This document shows, piece by piece, positions 12,540-24,103 of a DNA stretch of 64,000 nucleotides. Made by a program: the position numbers and the translations under genes. Under the pieces are notes generated by a model, which saw only the letters and a program-made list of their open reading frames with translations, was not told the origin of the DNA and did no database searches. The stretch comes from Nelumbo lutea (lineage: Eukaryota; Streptophyta; Magnoliopsida; Proteales; Nelumbonaceae): positions 39,154,222-39,218,221 of the forward strand of contig JAKGHH010000002.1 of NCBI GenBank assembly GCA_022828595.1, written 5' to 3'. Numbering within the stretch: the first letter of the stretch is position 1; every line of letters starts with the position of its first letter.

Positions 12540-13990
12540 TATATATAGTGGATTTAATTGGGATTCAAGGTTTTTGATGGGTGAAAACCTTTTGGGTTCC
12601 TAGTTCAGCTATAAAAGGGGTTGGTCACCACTCTGTCCTGATTTTTATTCCACTTGCCTTTCGTTCAATCATATTGTCACTAGGAATCAAGTGGAGACCC
12701 AAACTAGAGTCTTCACGGTCAAGAGAAGTCTGCAGTTTCGTCCAAGATTTTATTCATTGGAAGTCATGAACAGCAGGTGAAATTTTACTTTCGCTTTTCT
12801 TTTATTCAAGGAATAAAATGATGCATGCTTGATATTTCTTTGACAACTTAATTTGCGAGTGTGTGGAAAGCTTGAGGCAATGGAGCTCTCAGGGAAAGGA
12901 GAATAGAGAGATTTGGAGATGACTCAGTTGGCTTGAACAGGTGGAATGTAGAGGTATGAACTCGCGTTGCTAATTATGGTTGGTGTTTGGGCTTGGGCCA
13001 TTTTGGTTTTTGGGGTTATATAAATGTTCTTACGGACTTTGTTTAATTTGCTGGTAGCCGGTCATTATGTTGTTTTGGTCCTTTTTCGTTTTTCATAATT
13101 TTTTATTTATCATATATTTTTAGTTCTTTCATTAAAAAAAAAAAAAAAAAAACGAAAAGGTATTTTAGTTCTTCTAAAGAAGGGGGTTGTGTCAAGATGG
13201 CAGTTGGCATTTAAAACTTTTCTGAATGACTTGTCCAATAAATCCTGCCCCTAGTCCAATCTGCCACTAGTTTGAAAGCTGCATCCATGTTCAATTTTGA
13301 GAAATTGAATGCAGGTTTGGACCACACCGCTGGTAATCCAGGAGTTAATGGTGTAAAAAAGATGGAAGAGTCTAAAAGGTTCAAGCACCAATCAATTTCA
13401 GCGTTAGCGTTGCGTATGGAAGAGTTGAGTTGAACATCTCGTTACCACAACAAAAAACAGAGTAGTGTCGGAATGTTTGTAAATTGGAAACCATCTGGGT
13501 GAAATTCATGCACGATCCAAGCCAAATGATTTGCACCGCCGGACATAACGATAAAGAATGACAGAATGATCGAGCATCTTGTATCAATATGCTTCTGGTG
13601 CATTTCAGCCATTGCTAGTTTGTATATGATGTGCACAACGCTATAAAAAGAGTTTGATTGATGGAGATAAAAGCTTATGTGATCAAAGATGATTCCATTA
13701 CATATCATGTAAAATAGTACAAGTGGAGGAGCTAGGCATGGTTGCTTCAATGCAGATGAAACAGTAAATAATTTACCATGAGGTATTTTGCACCAAACCA
13801 AGCTATCATCCATCTGTGAGTGAGTCAATGGTAGGGGAACCGATTGAATTAATGACACAATTTATGTGGGAAATTGAATAACTCTGCAACTCTTGGAGTT
13901 TCTGGAAGCAAGTTTTCATAATTAATACACTCCATGGATCATGAAAGAAATCAATCGACCAGCCATATCCAAGTTGAACTGGCCCCAGGT
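12540..13990. other. Intergenic DNA, no gene supported
   Basis: The longest frame is 138 codons on the minus strand (13442-13858). It has no run of residues I can tie to a family and no neighbouring exon-like signals. A poly-A run of about 19 bases lies at 13134-13152. Nothing else is supported. Confidence 0.5.
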
Positions 13991-13996
13991 GCCATA

Positions 13997-14485
13997 TGTC
14001 ACGTTCTCGGCTGCCTCATCACTTCGGCCACGTTGGCATCATGTAAGACGGATAAGTACGACTAAAAAAGAAATTCTGTACAAATAAGGAGGATAGTTCT
14101 GCCAAGAATTAGGACTTATCCCGAAGACCTTAACGGATAACCTCATCCTGATAATCCCAATAGCCTTATCCCAATAAGACACGGATTCTTGGCTATAAGT
14201 AGGTATGCTCAAGGTAAGGGATTTTTTACTTTTTAGCATCCGTACTGTTATTTTGCCTCTACCTTGACCAATACTTTTCTCTCAACTGCTTAGCCCAACC
14301 ATCCATCGTTTTTTGACTAACTTGAACGTCGGAGTACCTACCCAGAGGACAATTCATCGGGCCTTTAACCACTTTCTTGTTTCAGTTCTTGGTGCACGGC
14401 TTCATCCTTCCACCTCGGTTTCACCAATTAGCAGGATGATCTGACTGCAATCTTGATTTGGGACACCTCGGATCAGACAGCATCA
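13997..14485 (+). mobile_element. Probable solo LTR of a gypsy element
   Basis: The stretch starts TGTCACG and ends CATCA. It contains a TATA-like ggctataagtagg at 14191-14204 and, downstream, the phrase tgactaacttgaacgtcggagt (14313-14334). That phrase matches the R-U5 motif of many plant Tat-type LTRs (TGACTTRARCRTCGGAGT). No internal gag/pol sequence follows. The flanking pentamers do not match, so the borders are tentative. Confidence 0.45.
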
Positions 14486-14489
14486 CCAA

Positions 14490-16115
14490 GTGCCCCTTGT
14501 TTCAGAATTCGGACTTCGCCAAGTGTGAGAAAACCCTATAGATGCATTATGTTAATTTTTTTCCCATAAATAGTTTGATTTTAAGATCTGGGTCCATAAA
14601 GAAATTAAACTTTGCCAACCCAATTTTAGCTAGCAAAGCTCTATTCCCATATTCCACTACCACTAAGCCCAACGGCCCCAATCCTCCTTCTGATTTGGAC
14701 TTTAACACAGTTTTTCTTAAAATTGTTGATTTTGATCAGCAAACCGTTAAACCGGTCACCTAACTGTTTTTTAATTTTTTTTAACTTTTTTTGTTAGAAT
14801 AAACCAACCGTTCAGATCAAATGGTCAGACCATTCAAACCGGTAATCGGAACCCTAACTGATTCGGTCACCGGTTTGGTTTTAAAAACCAAACTTCAACA
14901 TATGCTCCCATTTAGAAACATGAATTCGCTTTTCATCTTTTAAATTACCCCACCATAAATTTCTACATTGGTGGCAAAATTTCTTTAAGCATTAGTGGGG
15001 ATTGCATCTGACTTGATTAACACAGTTATTCGCACTTGATCGAAATTTCATACGATCCAAAATATAAAACCAGCCAGCAATATTCCCCCACCCTTTAAAA
15101 GGGGTACCCCTATGTGTACATCTCATCAAGACACATGTGTCGGACATTCAAAGCATTGGAAATATTATCTCTAATTCGACGTTCAGTATTACAACTGAAA
15201 TAGATTGCTGATTTTTGAAAATTGGCATGCATTCATTCAAGTTCATGTAGGCATTATACCTTTCTTATTTTTATAAAAATTGCTTTATCATCATCGTCAT
15301 CATTTTTTAATCATTTTCCCAACTATATGATAGAGTTATAATTTTGTTTTTTTTTTTTCTTTTTTAGGTCTAAGGACATAAAGACTCAGTTACATGAATC
15401 CTGTTTGATCATTCCATTTTATAATAGTACAATATTATATTAAAATCATTTCTTCCTACAATCCAATCCAAGCTTCAAACTTCAAAATATCGATATATAC
15501 ACTACCAAAAGATTCCACAAATACTTTTTTTATTGTTTTGTCAGCGTGATTATTGAAACACACGCTACTAAGGACATATGGGGAATATCTTTCTTCCATA
15601 CATGTCCTTTTCACTTTTCTTTTCTTTTATGGGTAATGTAAATGGAACCAATTAAATGTTGTGTCCTTATCATCTTATCATCTTGGTCCAGGACATATGG
15701 CAAGCTATAAAGACTTCTTGATATTTTAATAAATATTTTACTATGCCATAAAAAAAATACTTTAGCATATATAATATTGAATGCTCCAAAGGTAGATGGG
15801 TGGGGGCCCACATACTAAGCAAAGTGGACATACTCAGCTTAGGACCCAAGAGATCGATGATCCATGAATATAATAGCCCCATAGTTAGAAAAAAAAAAAA
15901 AAAAAAGCCAGCAGAAATGTTCTTCCTTCACAGCAAATAGAGCAAAAAGAACAATTGGGATTATTGAAGGTTGAAACACATGCTTGAAGAACAAAATGGA
16001 CCTACTTTATTGCACGGTAGGATATAAAAGGCAATGCTTATTGACTTTCTCTGTAGGAGAGTCACTACTCACTACGTTGCTTGTGGGGTTCACAATCCAC
16101 AAAATGGGCTACGTA
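14490..16115. other. Intergenic DNA, no feature
   Basis: Short frames only. Homopolymer runs occur at 15343-15365 (T-rich) and 15889-15906 (A). No protein or RNA gene is recognised. Confidence 0.5.
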
Positions 16116-16865
16116 CACGTCTAAGTTTCTGGGTTCGGGTGGAAGTCGGGCCGGTTTAAGTCCGGTTGAGGTGAATCCTAGACCAACCCAAGTTTTTAAA
16201 TACCTTACCCGACTTTTAACCTCACTTGGTCAATCTTAATTCTAATCCAACCTAAAATCCCTCAACTTTATCCCACCCAATCCAATCCAAAGTTGGGGGT
16301 AATACGTCCCCTAAATTAATATCACAAAAATAAATGAACTCTAAGTCCGATGAAAATTCAATAACAGATAAAGGTGGATCACTATCGGATAAATTAATCA
16401 ATTCGTCGCTTGATTAGCTTCATAATAAATATAACAGTGCCTGATATTATAATTCATCCGCACACTAAAACGATAACAGTCCTCAATAATGTTCCTTAAT
16501 CTCCATGAGAGTTCACCTTAGAAAACAACTTACTCTCTCAAATTCTTTTAATTTATGATTAGAAAGCTAAACTAAACTTTCATTTTTTTAAGCAAAGGAA
16601 AGTGTCAGAAACAAATGCTCAAAATATAATCGGCTAAATTACAATCAGCAAGAATAATCCAAAAATGGGACAAAGAAATATAACCCGTGAAGACCAAACC
16701 ACTGAAATAGAGGAAAGAGATCTACAAGAAGGCACAAAATACTTTTTTGGATTGGTTTATGATTTGGTTCGGGCTAACTCGACCCAAGTTGCAGCCCAAC
16801 TTCCGGGTCAGGTTAGATTCATCCAGGCCAAAGCCCAACCCAATTGGCGCCTTGGAGGATTTTTG
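16116..16865. repeat. GGGTT/AACCC-rich repeat, MITE-like
   Basis: The left part (16120-16290) has gggttcgggtggaagtcggg and many aaccca words. The right part (16745-16855) has gggctaactcgacccaagtt and cccaacccaattgg. The two ends are loosely inverse and resemble the repeat at 2821-3530. The middle is AT-rich and holds no gene. Borders are tentative. Confidence 0.3.
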
Positions 16866-17189
16866 TGCATACCCGGTTATTGATTCGACGGCTGCTTTTG
16901 ATTTATAGTGATGATGTTTTTATCACCGTCGGATCTGAATCCATCGTTTCCACCTTTCAGTGACCGTTGATCTTCGCCTATGATGCCAATCTCACGGATA
17001 ATGGGCACCTTAAACTGTTAAACATGAAGAGGAAAAGGTAAGACTGACATGCTAGGTGGGTCCATCCATCAACAGAATGTTCTCTAGTTAAATCAGTTAA
17101 CATGGAAATTCAGAATCAGAAACGATTTTCAAACATCACATTCGTTGTGGTTTGTACAACAAAAATCTCCAGAAATGGACAAATTCTTT

Positions 17190-18089
17190 TTAAATGGTGG
17201 GCCCATCATCCACTGCATCAACGTGCCGTGTCCTGTTACTACATCCAAAATAATAAACAGTAATAACGACATAACTCCATAGGATAACAAACCCACATAA
17301 GCAAATCAGCCCCACTTCCATCATCCAATCTTGACCGTCTATCACAACTCTAAGCCCACGCCAGACCCCACCCGAGACCAACCCCAGAAATCCAGCCAAA
17401 ACCCACCAGCAAAATCGCTTTTCCTCCACCACCCACCACCCCATCTTCACGGCATCCCACCCGGACCGCTCCTCCACCACCGAAACCACCATCGCCAGAC
17501 TCAGCACCGCCATCACATACACCTCCAAGGCGGCTCCGGCGGCCGCCACCACCCACCTCATAGGTGTGCCACCTGCAATCATCGCCGGTAACGTTCGGAG
17601 CACGTGCTCGAACGGCAACATGATTCCAAATACATAGACAGACGTAACCAACGGTCTCTTCCAATTCGCCTGAACCGCTGCAAACGCCGTCTGGAAATTC
17701 GGCCGCTTCCCGGAACAAGCCAACACCGTCGAGTTGACGGACGCTATCGTCGCCAAGATGGAGAGAGCGTAAGAAGGGAGAAAGAAGAGAAACTTGACTC
17801 GGAGTAGAATGAGCGAGTCGGATCGTGATTCTTCCGAGACATGACGAGCTTCGAACGGAGTGGATGTAAACGCTGCGAGGGCTTCAAGGTTGTAGATTTG
17901 GGCTTTGAGAGGAGCGGAGTAGAGAAACAGAACGAAGAGGATGAGAGAAAGTGGGAAGGTTGTGAGGGCAAATATGGAAAGGAATAATCTGGAATTTGTG
18001 AGGAGAATTATGAAGGAGTGGAAAAGGGGTTTGGGTGAGCAAAAAGAACGAGTTTCATGGAAGAACACTTCATGCTCAATTTCAGACAT
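17190..18089 (-). CDS. Six-span plant membrane protein (PABP1-B-binding-protein-like family)
   Basis: An intronless frame of 299 aa, counted from the ATG at 18089. This start is preferred over the one at 18143. The extra 18 residues there are only Lys/Arg/Glu-rich 5'-UTR sequence, and the paralogue at 45438 starts at the equivalent MSE. Six hydrophobic segments lie at about residues 34-57, 98-122, 147-172, 178-204, 225-245 and 258-281. The N-terminus carries FFHETRSFC and the C-terminus RTRHVDAVDDGPT, both also present in the paralogue. The family is plant-wide and usually annotated polyadenylate-binding protein 1-B-binding protein or uncharacterised transmembrane protein. That is recalled family knowledge, and its function is not established. 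The sequence upstream of the ATG (18090-18145) is a CT-rich leader on the coding strand's complement. It looks intact and is the best host gene here. Confidence 0.85.
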   Translation of the reverse strand: MSEIEHEVFFHETRSFCSPKPLFHSFIILLTNSRLFLSIFALTTFPLSLILFVLFLYSAPLKAQIYNLEALAAFTSTPFEARHVSEESRSDSLILLRVKFLFFLPSYALSILATIASVNSTVLACSGKRPNFQTAFAAVQANWKRPLVTSVYVFGIMLPFEHVLRTLPAMIAGGTPMRWVVAAAGAALEVYVMAVLSLAMVVSVVEERSGWDAVKMGWWVVEEKRFCWWVLAGFLGLVSGGVWRGLRVVIDGQDWMMEVGLICLCGFVILWSYVVITVYYFGCSNRTRHVDAVDDGPTI

Positions 18090-18375
18090 TCCTTTCCTTT
18101 CTCTCTTCTCTTTCCTTTTTTTTTTTTCTTTCTTCGTTTTCATTCTGTAGCTTTATGGAGTTAAATTACGGGAATACTCTTTTGAAGAGATGGGGGATCC
18201 TGAACCGTTGGATCGGTTCGTTTTTTTCTTTATGATAGGCTCTGTGTGGCGTGGATGATGTGGGATTTGGATTCGGGAACAGAATTGGATTAGTCAAATC
18301 CGTGATCCGCAGAATTCGGTCATTTGAGTTGAGTCCATTTTTTGGTTTTGATGGAATTCGGAGCACAGAAAATGG

Positions 18376-18640
18376 GCATTGGAAACTCGTGTTTCAGTGG
18401 AGTTAGAAATGATGATAGTGTCTTAGTCAACAGTTCTTTTTTATTTCCTATGCGAAATTTAAAAATGCCATTTATAGATACAATTTAAAAATGCGAAATT
18501 TAATTGAAATCAAATCATAGATCCTGTTGCCAGCCAACAACACTGTAAATTCGCTCCCAACCCGAGCTGTTGCTGAGTGATTCGAGGTCTAAGATGGCCG
18601 AGGATTAATAGGCCGGTCCTGCACGGAGTAGAGGAGGGAG
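18376..18640. repeat. First unit of a tandem duplication spanning host DNA and LTR
   Basis: This unit contains host sequence (aaactcg.gtttcagtgg, gatgatagtgtctt, cctatgcgaaatttaaaaatgcc) and then, from 18525, a 116-bp piece of the LTR of the gypsy element to the right, ending in gaggagggag. The same order appears again at about 18651-19043, where the LTR continues. The duplication therefore includes the junction and arose after the retrotransposon inserted. Confidence 0.75.
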
Positions 18641-18650
18641 TTAGAAATTA

Positions 18651-18915
18651 GGCATAAACTCGGATTTCATTGGAGTTAGAAATGATGATAGTGTCTTGGT
18701 CAACGGTTCCTTTATTTTCATAGAAGCCTATGCGAAATTTAAAAATGCCAGGTGGAGATACAATTTTTTTTACGTTTATTTGCAGATATAATAATAAATT
18801 AAATTATATTTTTAAAATAAAATAACTATAACTATATTATATTATTATGAATAATAAATAATCACGTAAAATCAGCCTTGAATCCATTATTTAATTGAGA
18901 TCAAATTATAGATCT
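18651..18915. repeat. Host part of the second duplication unit
   Basis: It repeats aaactcgg.tttcattgg, the gatgatagtgtcttgg phrase and cctatgcgaaatttaaaaatgcc from the first unit. It then has an extra AT-rich stretch of about 130 bp (18760-18890) that the first unit lacks. It runs into ttgagatcaaattatagatc and the LTR start. The first unit has lost, or the second gained, that AT-rich insert. Confidence 0.7.
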
Positions 18916-19470
18916 TGTTCTCGGTTAAAATGGGTTGAGGGCAATATTGTAAATTTGCTCCCAAGCCGAGGTATTATTGAATGGTCCGAGGTCCAAGATG
19001 GCTGAGGACTAGTAGGCCAGTCCTGCACGGAGTAGAGGAGGGAGAATGTTAGAGGCCCTGGGTTGATACTCAAGGCGGAGACTCTGATAGTCAAGTTAGT
19101 ACTTGGAGAGGCGTAGAGTAGACGAGGCCTAAAGTGTAAACACTCAGACGAGGCCACAAAGGAAGCTAGAGGTTCTCAAGTGCTTGTCCTTGAGTCTAAA
19201 TTCTAGTCCAGTCATTGTAGATGTCTTTACCTTGAGAGGGTTGCACTCTATTTATACTTGAGGCCGCTTGGAGGTAGGCAGGCTCAGACGGTCTAGATGT
19301 GGTCCGTACATGAGGAGCACAGTCATCCGAGGTCACCAAGTGACTCTGTGCTACTAGTTCCAGGAAGCCCGTTGAGCTATGCTCCGCACGCACCCTGATT
19401 GGGTCTGCTTTGAACACTGCCGCCTAAAACATGCCGGCCTGATTGGGCAAAGCCACATGCGCCTACATCA
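18916..19470 (-). repeat. 3' LTR of gypsy element A
   Basis: About 555 bp ending CATCA at 19470, directly next to the polypurine tract. Its first part matches the remnant at 27955-28064 (shared aaaatgggttgagggcaa, gccgaggt, ccagtcctgcac). The left border is set at TG 18916 by comparison with TGATGG at 27955, but the first bases differ, so it may be off by some bases. Confidence 0.75.
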
Positions 19471-19489
19471 TTTGTCCCCCACTCTTAAG
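19471..19489 (-). other. Polypurine tract of element A
   Basis: On the minus strand this reads ccttaagagtgggggacaaa just before the 3' LTR. Such a purine-rich tract primes plus-strand DNA synthesis in LTR retrotransposons. The equivalent site in element B (31445-31462) is similar. Confidence 0.75.
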
Positions 19490-20148
19490 GCCGTGGTGGA
19501 GGTCTGAGCTAAGGACCTTGGCTTCGATTGAAGAGAGTGTGTTGGTTGTATTGGGAGGCACTGTTGGGCTTTCTGGATAAGGGTCTCGGCCTTGGCTAAT
19601 CTGGGACGAGCATGAAGTGGCTTAAAGTGGCATCGACTTGATCTTCGTTCCCTTCTTTGAGGGGTGTTGTGGAGGCTCTTGCTGCTAGGAGTCACTGACT
19701 TCAGCTTCGGTGTCCATGCCAGAGATGGACAAGAGGGAATTCTACCCCCTGCTCTGTTTTCTTACCGGTGCAGGGACAAGTTTGTTGAGGTCTCGACCTC
19801 GGTTGAGGGTGTCGAGGTCATGACACCAGGAGGCCCGAGCTCGTGACTTAGCTACTTGTAGGGCGAAACTCACCATGGTCAGTCTACGAGCCGTGAAGGA
19901 GGTAGGTTTCAACGTCGGGTGTAGACCATGCACGACATGGGTTTTGGACTAGTGGACCGTGGTCGTGCCTACGACAGATTGTAGCATCGTGTCCATGGGT
20001 GGAATGGGAGTCGAGCGAGTCAGGTTGCGCGTGCTTGTTGGTTTGGCATCACGGGTCGATCTAGCGAGCATAGTGAGAGAACTGGTCGGCTCACTCTGCA
20101 TCATTTCCTCTTCCCGAGGTGATGATGTGTGTCGGTCGATGGATAGGG

Positions 20149-20156
20149 CTATAAAG
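20149..20156 (+). promoter_or_regulatory. TATA-like box upstream of the antisense ORF
   Basis: ggctataaaggcag on the plus strand lies about 205 bp before the ATG at 20358. An equivalent plus-strand TATA (ggctataaataggag) stands at the same relative place in element B. Conservation of place in two elements supports a promoter for the ORF running opposite to gag-pol. No expression evidence is available. Confidence 0.5.
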
Positions 20157-20357
20157 GCAGTCGCTACGCAGCCATTGGATCGGGGGCGATCTGGGCTATT
20201 TGTTTTCCTTTAAATATGAGCCTTAGTCGCGTTTTTCCTCACCATTTGCTTCCAAGAGTCTTTGCCTTCAAATGACTTTCACTTCCTAGAGCCCTCAGCT
20301 TACTCGCCTTCCTTAGAACTTCCTATTCGTCTTCATTTAGGTAAATACCTCATCACC

Positions 20358-22465
20358 ATGTCTTATTCCGACTTCGGCTCTGAATGGTATGAGCTCCCAA
20401 ACTCCTCAGGGGCAAGCTCCTACTAGACCCCATCACCTGCTAACCCCAACCGAGATTCTTCGATGGCCAAGGTCCTAGCCTTGAGGCATGAGGTCGAGGT
20501 GCTGAGGGAGAGGACTACCCTTGAAGGCGCCAAGTGCAGCCAAAGGGGTGATGACTTTCCCAGAGAGATCCCCCGAAATGGTAGAGGGGGAGGAGGTCCC
20601 TGAGCCCAACCCAAGGACGGTGGCTGAATACGCTGCCCAAGGGGTGTCGATAAGGTGTTTGCTGTTCTAAGAGCATGACAGTGTCCTTGGCTTGGACCAG
20701 GTCAAGTCCCTCACTAGGAGGTACCACATCCCCCTGTCCTATAGGCTTAGGGTTCCTGACACTAGGGATTGGCTGTGGACATTGGAGGAGGGGGAGATCT
20801 GTGTTTACCAACATTTTTTGGAGTTTGGCCTCAGATTTCCCCTCCATCCTCTAATCGCTAATTTGTTGAAGTTGTACGGCATCACAATCAGCAAGTTAGT
20901 ACCCAATGCCCTTGGGACCATCCTTGCCCTATTGATGGTGGCTCGGCTTTGGGACGTGCAGCTAACTCAAAAAATTTTCCATGCCATGCTTGTGCTGAGG
21001 CCACACCCAACTAAGTGTAGTATGTACTATTTCTAGCCTCGGAGAGGCCGACCTGTAGACAACCCCTCGTATGTGCACAACTGGAAGAGCACACCTCTTC
21101 TTCGTGATGATGAAGTCGTAGTGATGACCCACATCATGGCGTTGGAGAAGATCAGGGCCAAGCCCTTGTGACGGAGGAGTTTTCCTTAGTTTTCGCCGGG
21201 CTCCGTCTTTCCCACCTCGGTAGGAGAAGTCCTGTTGTCGGCTTTTAACATGTAGGTCTTTCATCCTTCTTGGCGGTACCGGCTCATTTCGTTTCCTTGT
21301 AGAGATGCCAATGGACGAGAAAAGATTCTTACTAGAGAGGACCTAGGCAAAGAAGAATGCCCCCGGCAAGGGTGCGTCTGGGGGGCAGAAACTGAGGTAT
21401 GCTCCCGCACCTGCTGAGAGGACGCCTTGGCCGTCAGTTGCTACTACCGGAGGGACTGACCGAGGCAAGAAGCTGGCCGAGGGGGGCTGGCAAAGGGTGG
21501 CCGACCAGAAGAGGCTAGCTGATGCACCTCCTCCACCTCCATGGAAGAGGTTGGCACATAAAGACCGCCCAGCCGAGGGCAGTGACCGAGGAAGGCTGCT
21601 GCTACTCTGAGGGGGCCTTCAACAAAGGAGCCCGTAACCGACCCTTCTTCTTTAGCTGAGCCTCTGGAATAGGGGAGTTCGTCGCACAACGAGAGTTCCA
21701 CCCTCGGTGGAGCATCCGGGAGGGGGACTCTATTGATACCCAAGCGGTCAGTGGAGCTTTGATCAAGGGGAAGATCCCTTAGGGGGATTGTCTTGCCATG
21801 ATGAACGCAAACCCCCTTGCCATTCGGGACAAGGGCCTGGATTTTTTGGCCGAGGTATGTTTTCCTTCCCGTTGCTTCATTGGTTGTCTTTTTTGCTTTT
21901 TTGGTCGACTTTGCTGATGGAGATGCTTTTATTGTAGGTCTACCGGCAATACGTCGGCTTGGGTAATCGAGTTGCGCTCCTCGATCGTGTGAAGAGGACT
22001 GAGGAGAAGAATAAGTAGTTCGAGGTGCGGGTTACCTTGGTCAAGAGTAGTCGGGACGATGCCTTTTCAGCTCTGGATGATGAAAAATAGATCCAAAGGA
22101 TGCTAGAGGACGACCTGAAGACAAAGAAGGCTTGGGTTGCTGAGCTTCAAGAGCAACTGAAAAAGTCCGAACTCGAGCGTGTCCATCTTGACAGGGCTAT
22201 GGTGGAGGCCCAGGAGGATGCTAAGAACGCCGTCCTTGTCTAGAAGATGTTGGAGGAGTATCAATGAGTCCTCATCGACTATGGGGTCGACTCTTACTTG
22301 GAGGGGATCGAGGACACCAAGTTTGAGTTGCTGTGGTTGGCTCTGAACTTCCTGATGGACAAGCTGAAGGTCCCCCTGGCTGTTGAGATCCTTCCTCCCA
22401 AGGTCCCCACTACTCTTGCTACTGTCGAAGACTCGGTCATCCCTCCTACCGATGGCGATGCATAG
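20358..22465 (+). pseudogene. Antisense ORF of Tat element (putative gypsy-type transposon family, PF04195-like), with intron
   Basis: The frame starts at ATG 20358 (accatgtcttattccgac). It continues with a charged segment (ALRHEVEVLRER) and then a domain at 20692-21171 with the phrases YRLRVPDTRDW, FLEFGLRFPLHPLIANLL and LVPNALGTILALLM. These recall the Pfam 'putative gypsy type transposon' domain PF04195. A GT-AG intron of 83 bp fits at 21855-21937 (gccgag|gtatgt...attgtag|gtctac). After it comes a coiled-coil-like tail (ELQEQLKKSELERVHLDRAM) to a stop at 22465. Several in-frame stops (for example 20425-20427) and frame changes make it a pseudogene. It lies between integrase and the 3' LTR and is transcribed, if at all, against gag-pol. 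Its role is unknown even in intact elements. Confidence 0.7.
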
Positions 22466-23329
22466 GCGGCACACCTTTACGCCTTTCCTGTCTATCTTTT
22501 TTGCTTTCTTTTTGTAAAGGGCCTGATCTCCCCAGCCGAGGCCTTCTTTTGTAAGGGCTGAACGCATACACTTAATGGAATATGAAAAATTCTTTTTTGC
22601 ATATCTTGTGCTTTTGTTACTTCTTGTGCTCTTGTTTTTTTTTTTCTCGGAGGCCCATGCCCCCTTCTAAGAGGTCACAAGTAGCGAAAAGATGATGTTC
22701 GAGGTGGTTTGTTGCTTAGTCACTCGCTTAGAAAACTAAAGGGTGTTGGCCGAGGCCGAGCTATGTTGTTGAGGTGGCCAGGACCCTTTCCCTCAGTAGG
22801 GAGGGAGGGAGTTGCCTCAGCTCTCTTGGCCTGCTCCTTGTCCCCTTAGAAATTGGTTGGGCAAGGTTGGGATGAGCCGCTTAGGTGTTCGGAGTTGTGC
22901 CCCACCTAACCTTTGTCACGCTAAGTGCATAAAGCCGAGGTGGCCCGCTACCACCGTGGGTCAGGGCAAAGGGTATGATACCTCAGCTGACCTGGCTTAT
23001 CTTTTCCTGCTTAGCGAGGTGCTTAGACTATTTTTAGTGTGTTTGTTTGTTATAGGCCATGGTTATTGGCTGACGCTTGCAGCCGAGGCCCCTATTACTC
23101 CCTACCTTAGCACGAAGGCAGGATGGACGTTCAGTTCGTGAATAACCATGTGTCCCAACCATAGTCCAATCAAAGCATGGGGCCTTGGGGGAGGTTGTAT
23201 GTGTCGGTCGGTCATGTGGCCGAGGGGTCTTGGCCACTTATATAAAATAAGAACTTGTACACTAAAACACTAGGATGAGGGGGAGGAACTTTGCACTAGC
23301 ATTCATTGTTCAGGTAATAGGGATTACAT
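22466..23329. other. Non-coding tail between antisense ORF and integrase
   Basis: GC-richer than the flanking host DNA and full of the words gccgagg and cctcgg, which recur across the element. Possible 3' UTR of the antisense ORF. The short frames here show no known domain. Confidence 0.6.
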
Positions 23330-24103
23330 TCACTCGTAATACATCCAGAGATTCTCCGAGTTCCATGTCTGAGGGACTGGTCTTCCATTTAAGTGTTTGA
23401 GTCGAAATGTGTCAGGGTCAACGACTTGCTTGACTTTGTAGGGACCTTCCCAGTTGGGGCCGGGCTTGCCTACACTGGGCTCAGGTACCATGACTTTTCT
23501 CAGGAAAAGGTCTCCTTCTCTGTAGTGTCCTTCTTTCACCATTGAGTTGAAGTAGCGAGTCACTCTCTGTTGATAGGCTGATACTCTAATCTATGCATGT
23601 TCTCGGACTTCCTCCAATAGGTCTAAATTCGTTCTAAGTTCTTCGTTGTTCTCGGCTTCATTATACACCTAGGTTTGAAGCATCGGTTAGCCGATCTCTA
23701 TTGGAATGGCAACCTCGGTGCCATAGGTTAAATTGAATAGGGTTTCTCCCATGGCTGTCCAAGGTGTCGTCCATTAGGCCCACAGGATGTTGTTTAGTTC
23801 ATCGACCCAGTGGCCTTTGGTTTTGTCAAGTTTGGTCTTCAGTCCTTCTAGGATAGTTCGGTTGGTGACCTCGACTAGGTCATTCGTCTAATGGTAGCCT
23901 ATCGAGGTGTACTGTTATTTGATGTCGAGGGAAACACACCATTCTTGGAACCTTGCATCGTTAAACTGCTTCCTGTTGTTTGTGACGAGCATGTGGGGGA
24001 GGCCAAAGCTGTAGATAATGTCCTTCCAAAAAAAAATTTGTACCGTTTTGGTCGTGATGATAGCCAGGGGCAAAAGCTTCATTGTTGGATGCTGAGAAGT
24101 CAA
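23330..24103 (-). pseudogene. Integrase relic of element A, N-terminal part deleted
   Basis: The piece at 24103-23915 reads ITTKTVQIFFWKDIIYSFGLPH, then VTNNRKQF where the second catalytic Asp of the DDE core should be (Asp to Asn), and FQEWC. After several frame breaks the C-terminal part (23563-23330) carries GDLFLRKV, GPNWEGPYKV and DTFRLKHLNG. This is the typical C-terminal domain that ends Tat-like integrases. The zinc-binding HHCC part and the first Asp are missing: the sequence jumps from RNase H directly into the middle of the core at about 24080. It cannot encode an active enzyme. Confidence 0.8.

Noticed and set aside
13442..13858. 138-codon minus-strand frame as a host gene
   Set aside because: No recognised domain, and the surrounding sequence shows no conserved signals; composition is like chance frames in this DNA.
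17331..17807. Open frames on the plus strand within the membrane protein gene (86 and 67 codons)
   Set aside because: They lie antisense to a conserved gene, are His/Pro/Arg-rich in the way expected of a complementary GC-rich frame, and have no paralogous support.
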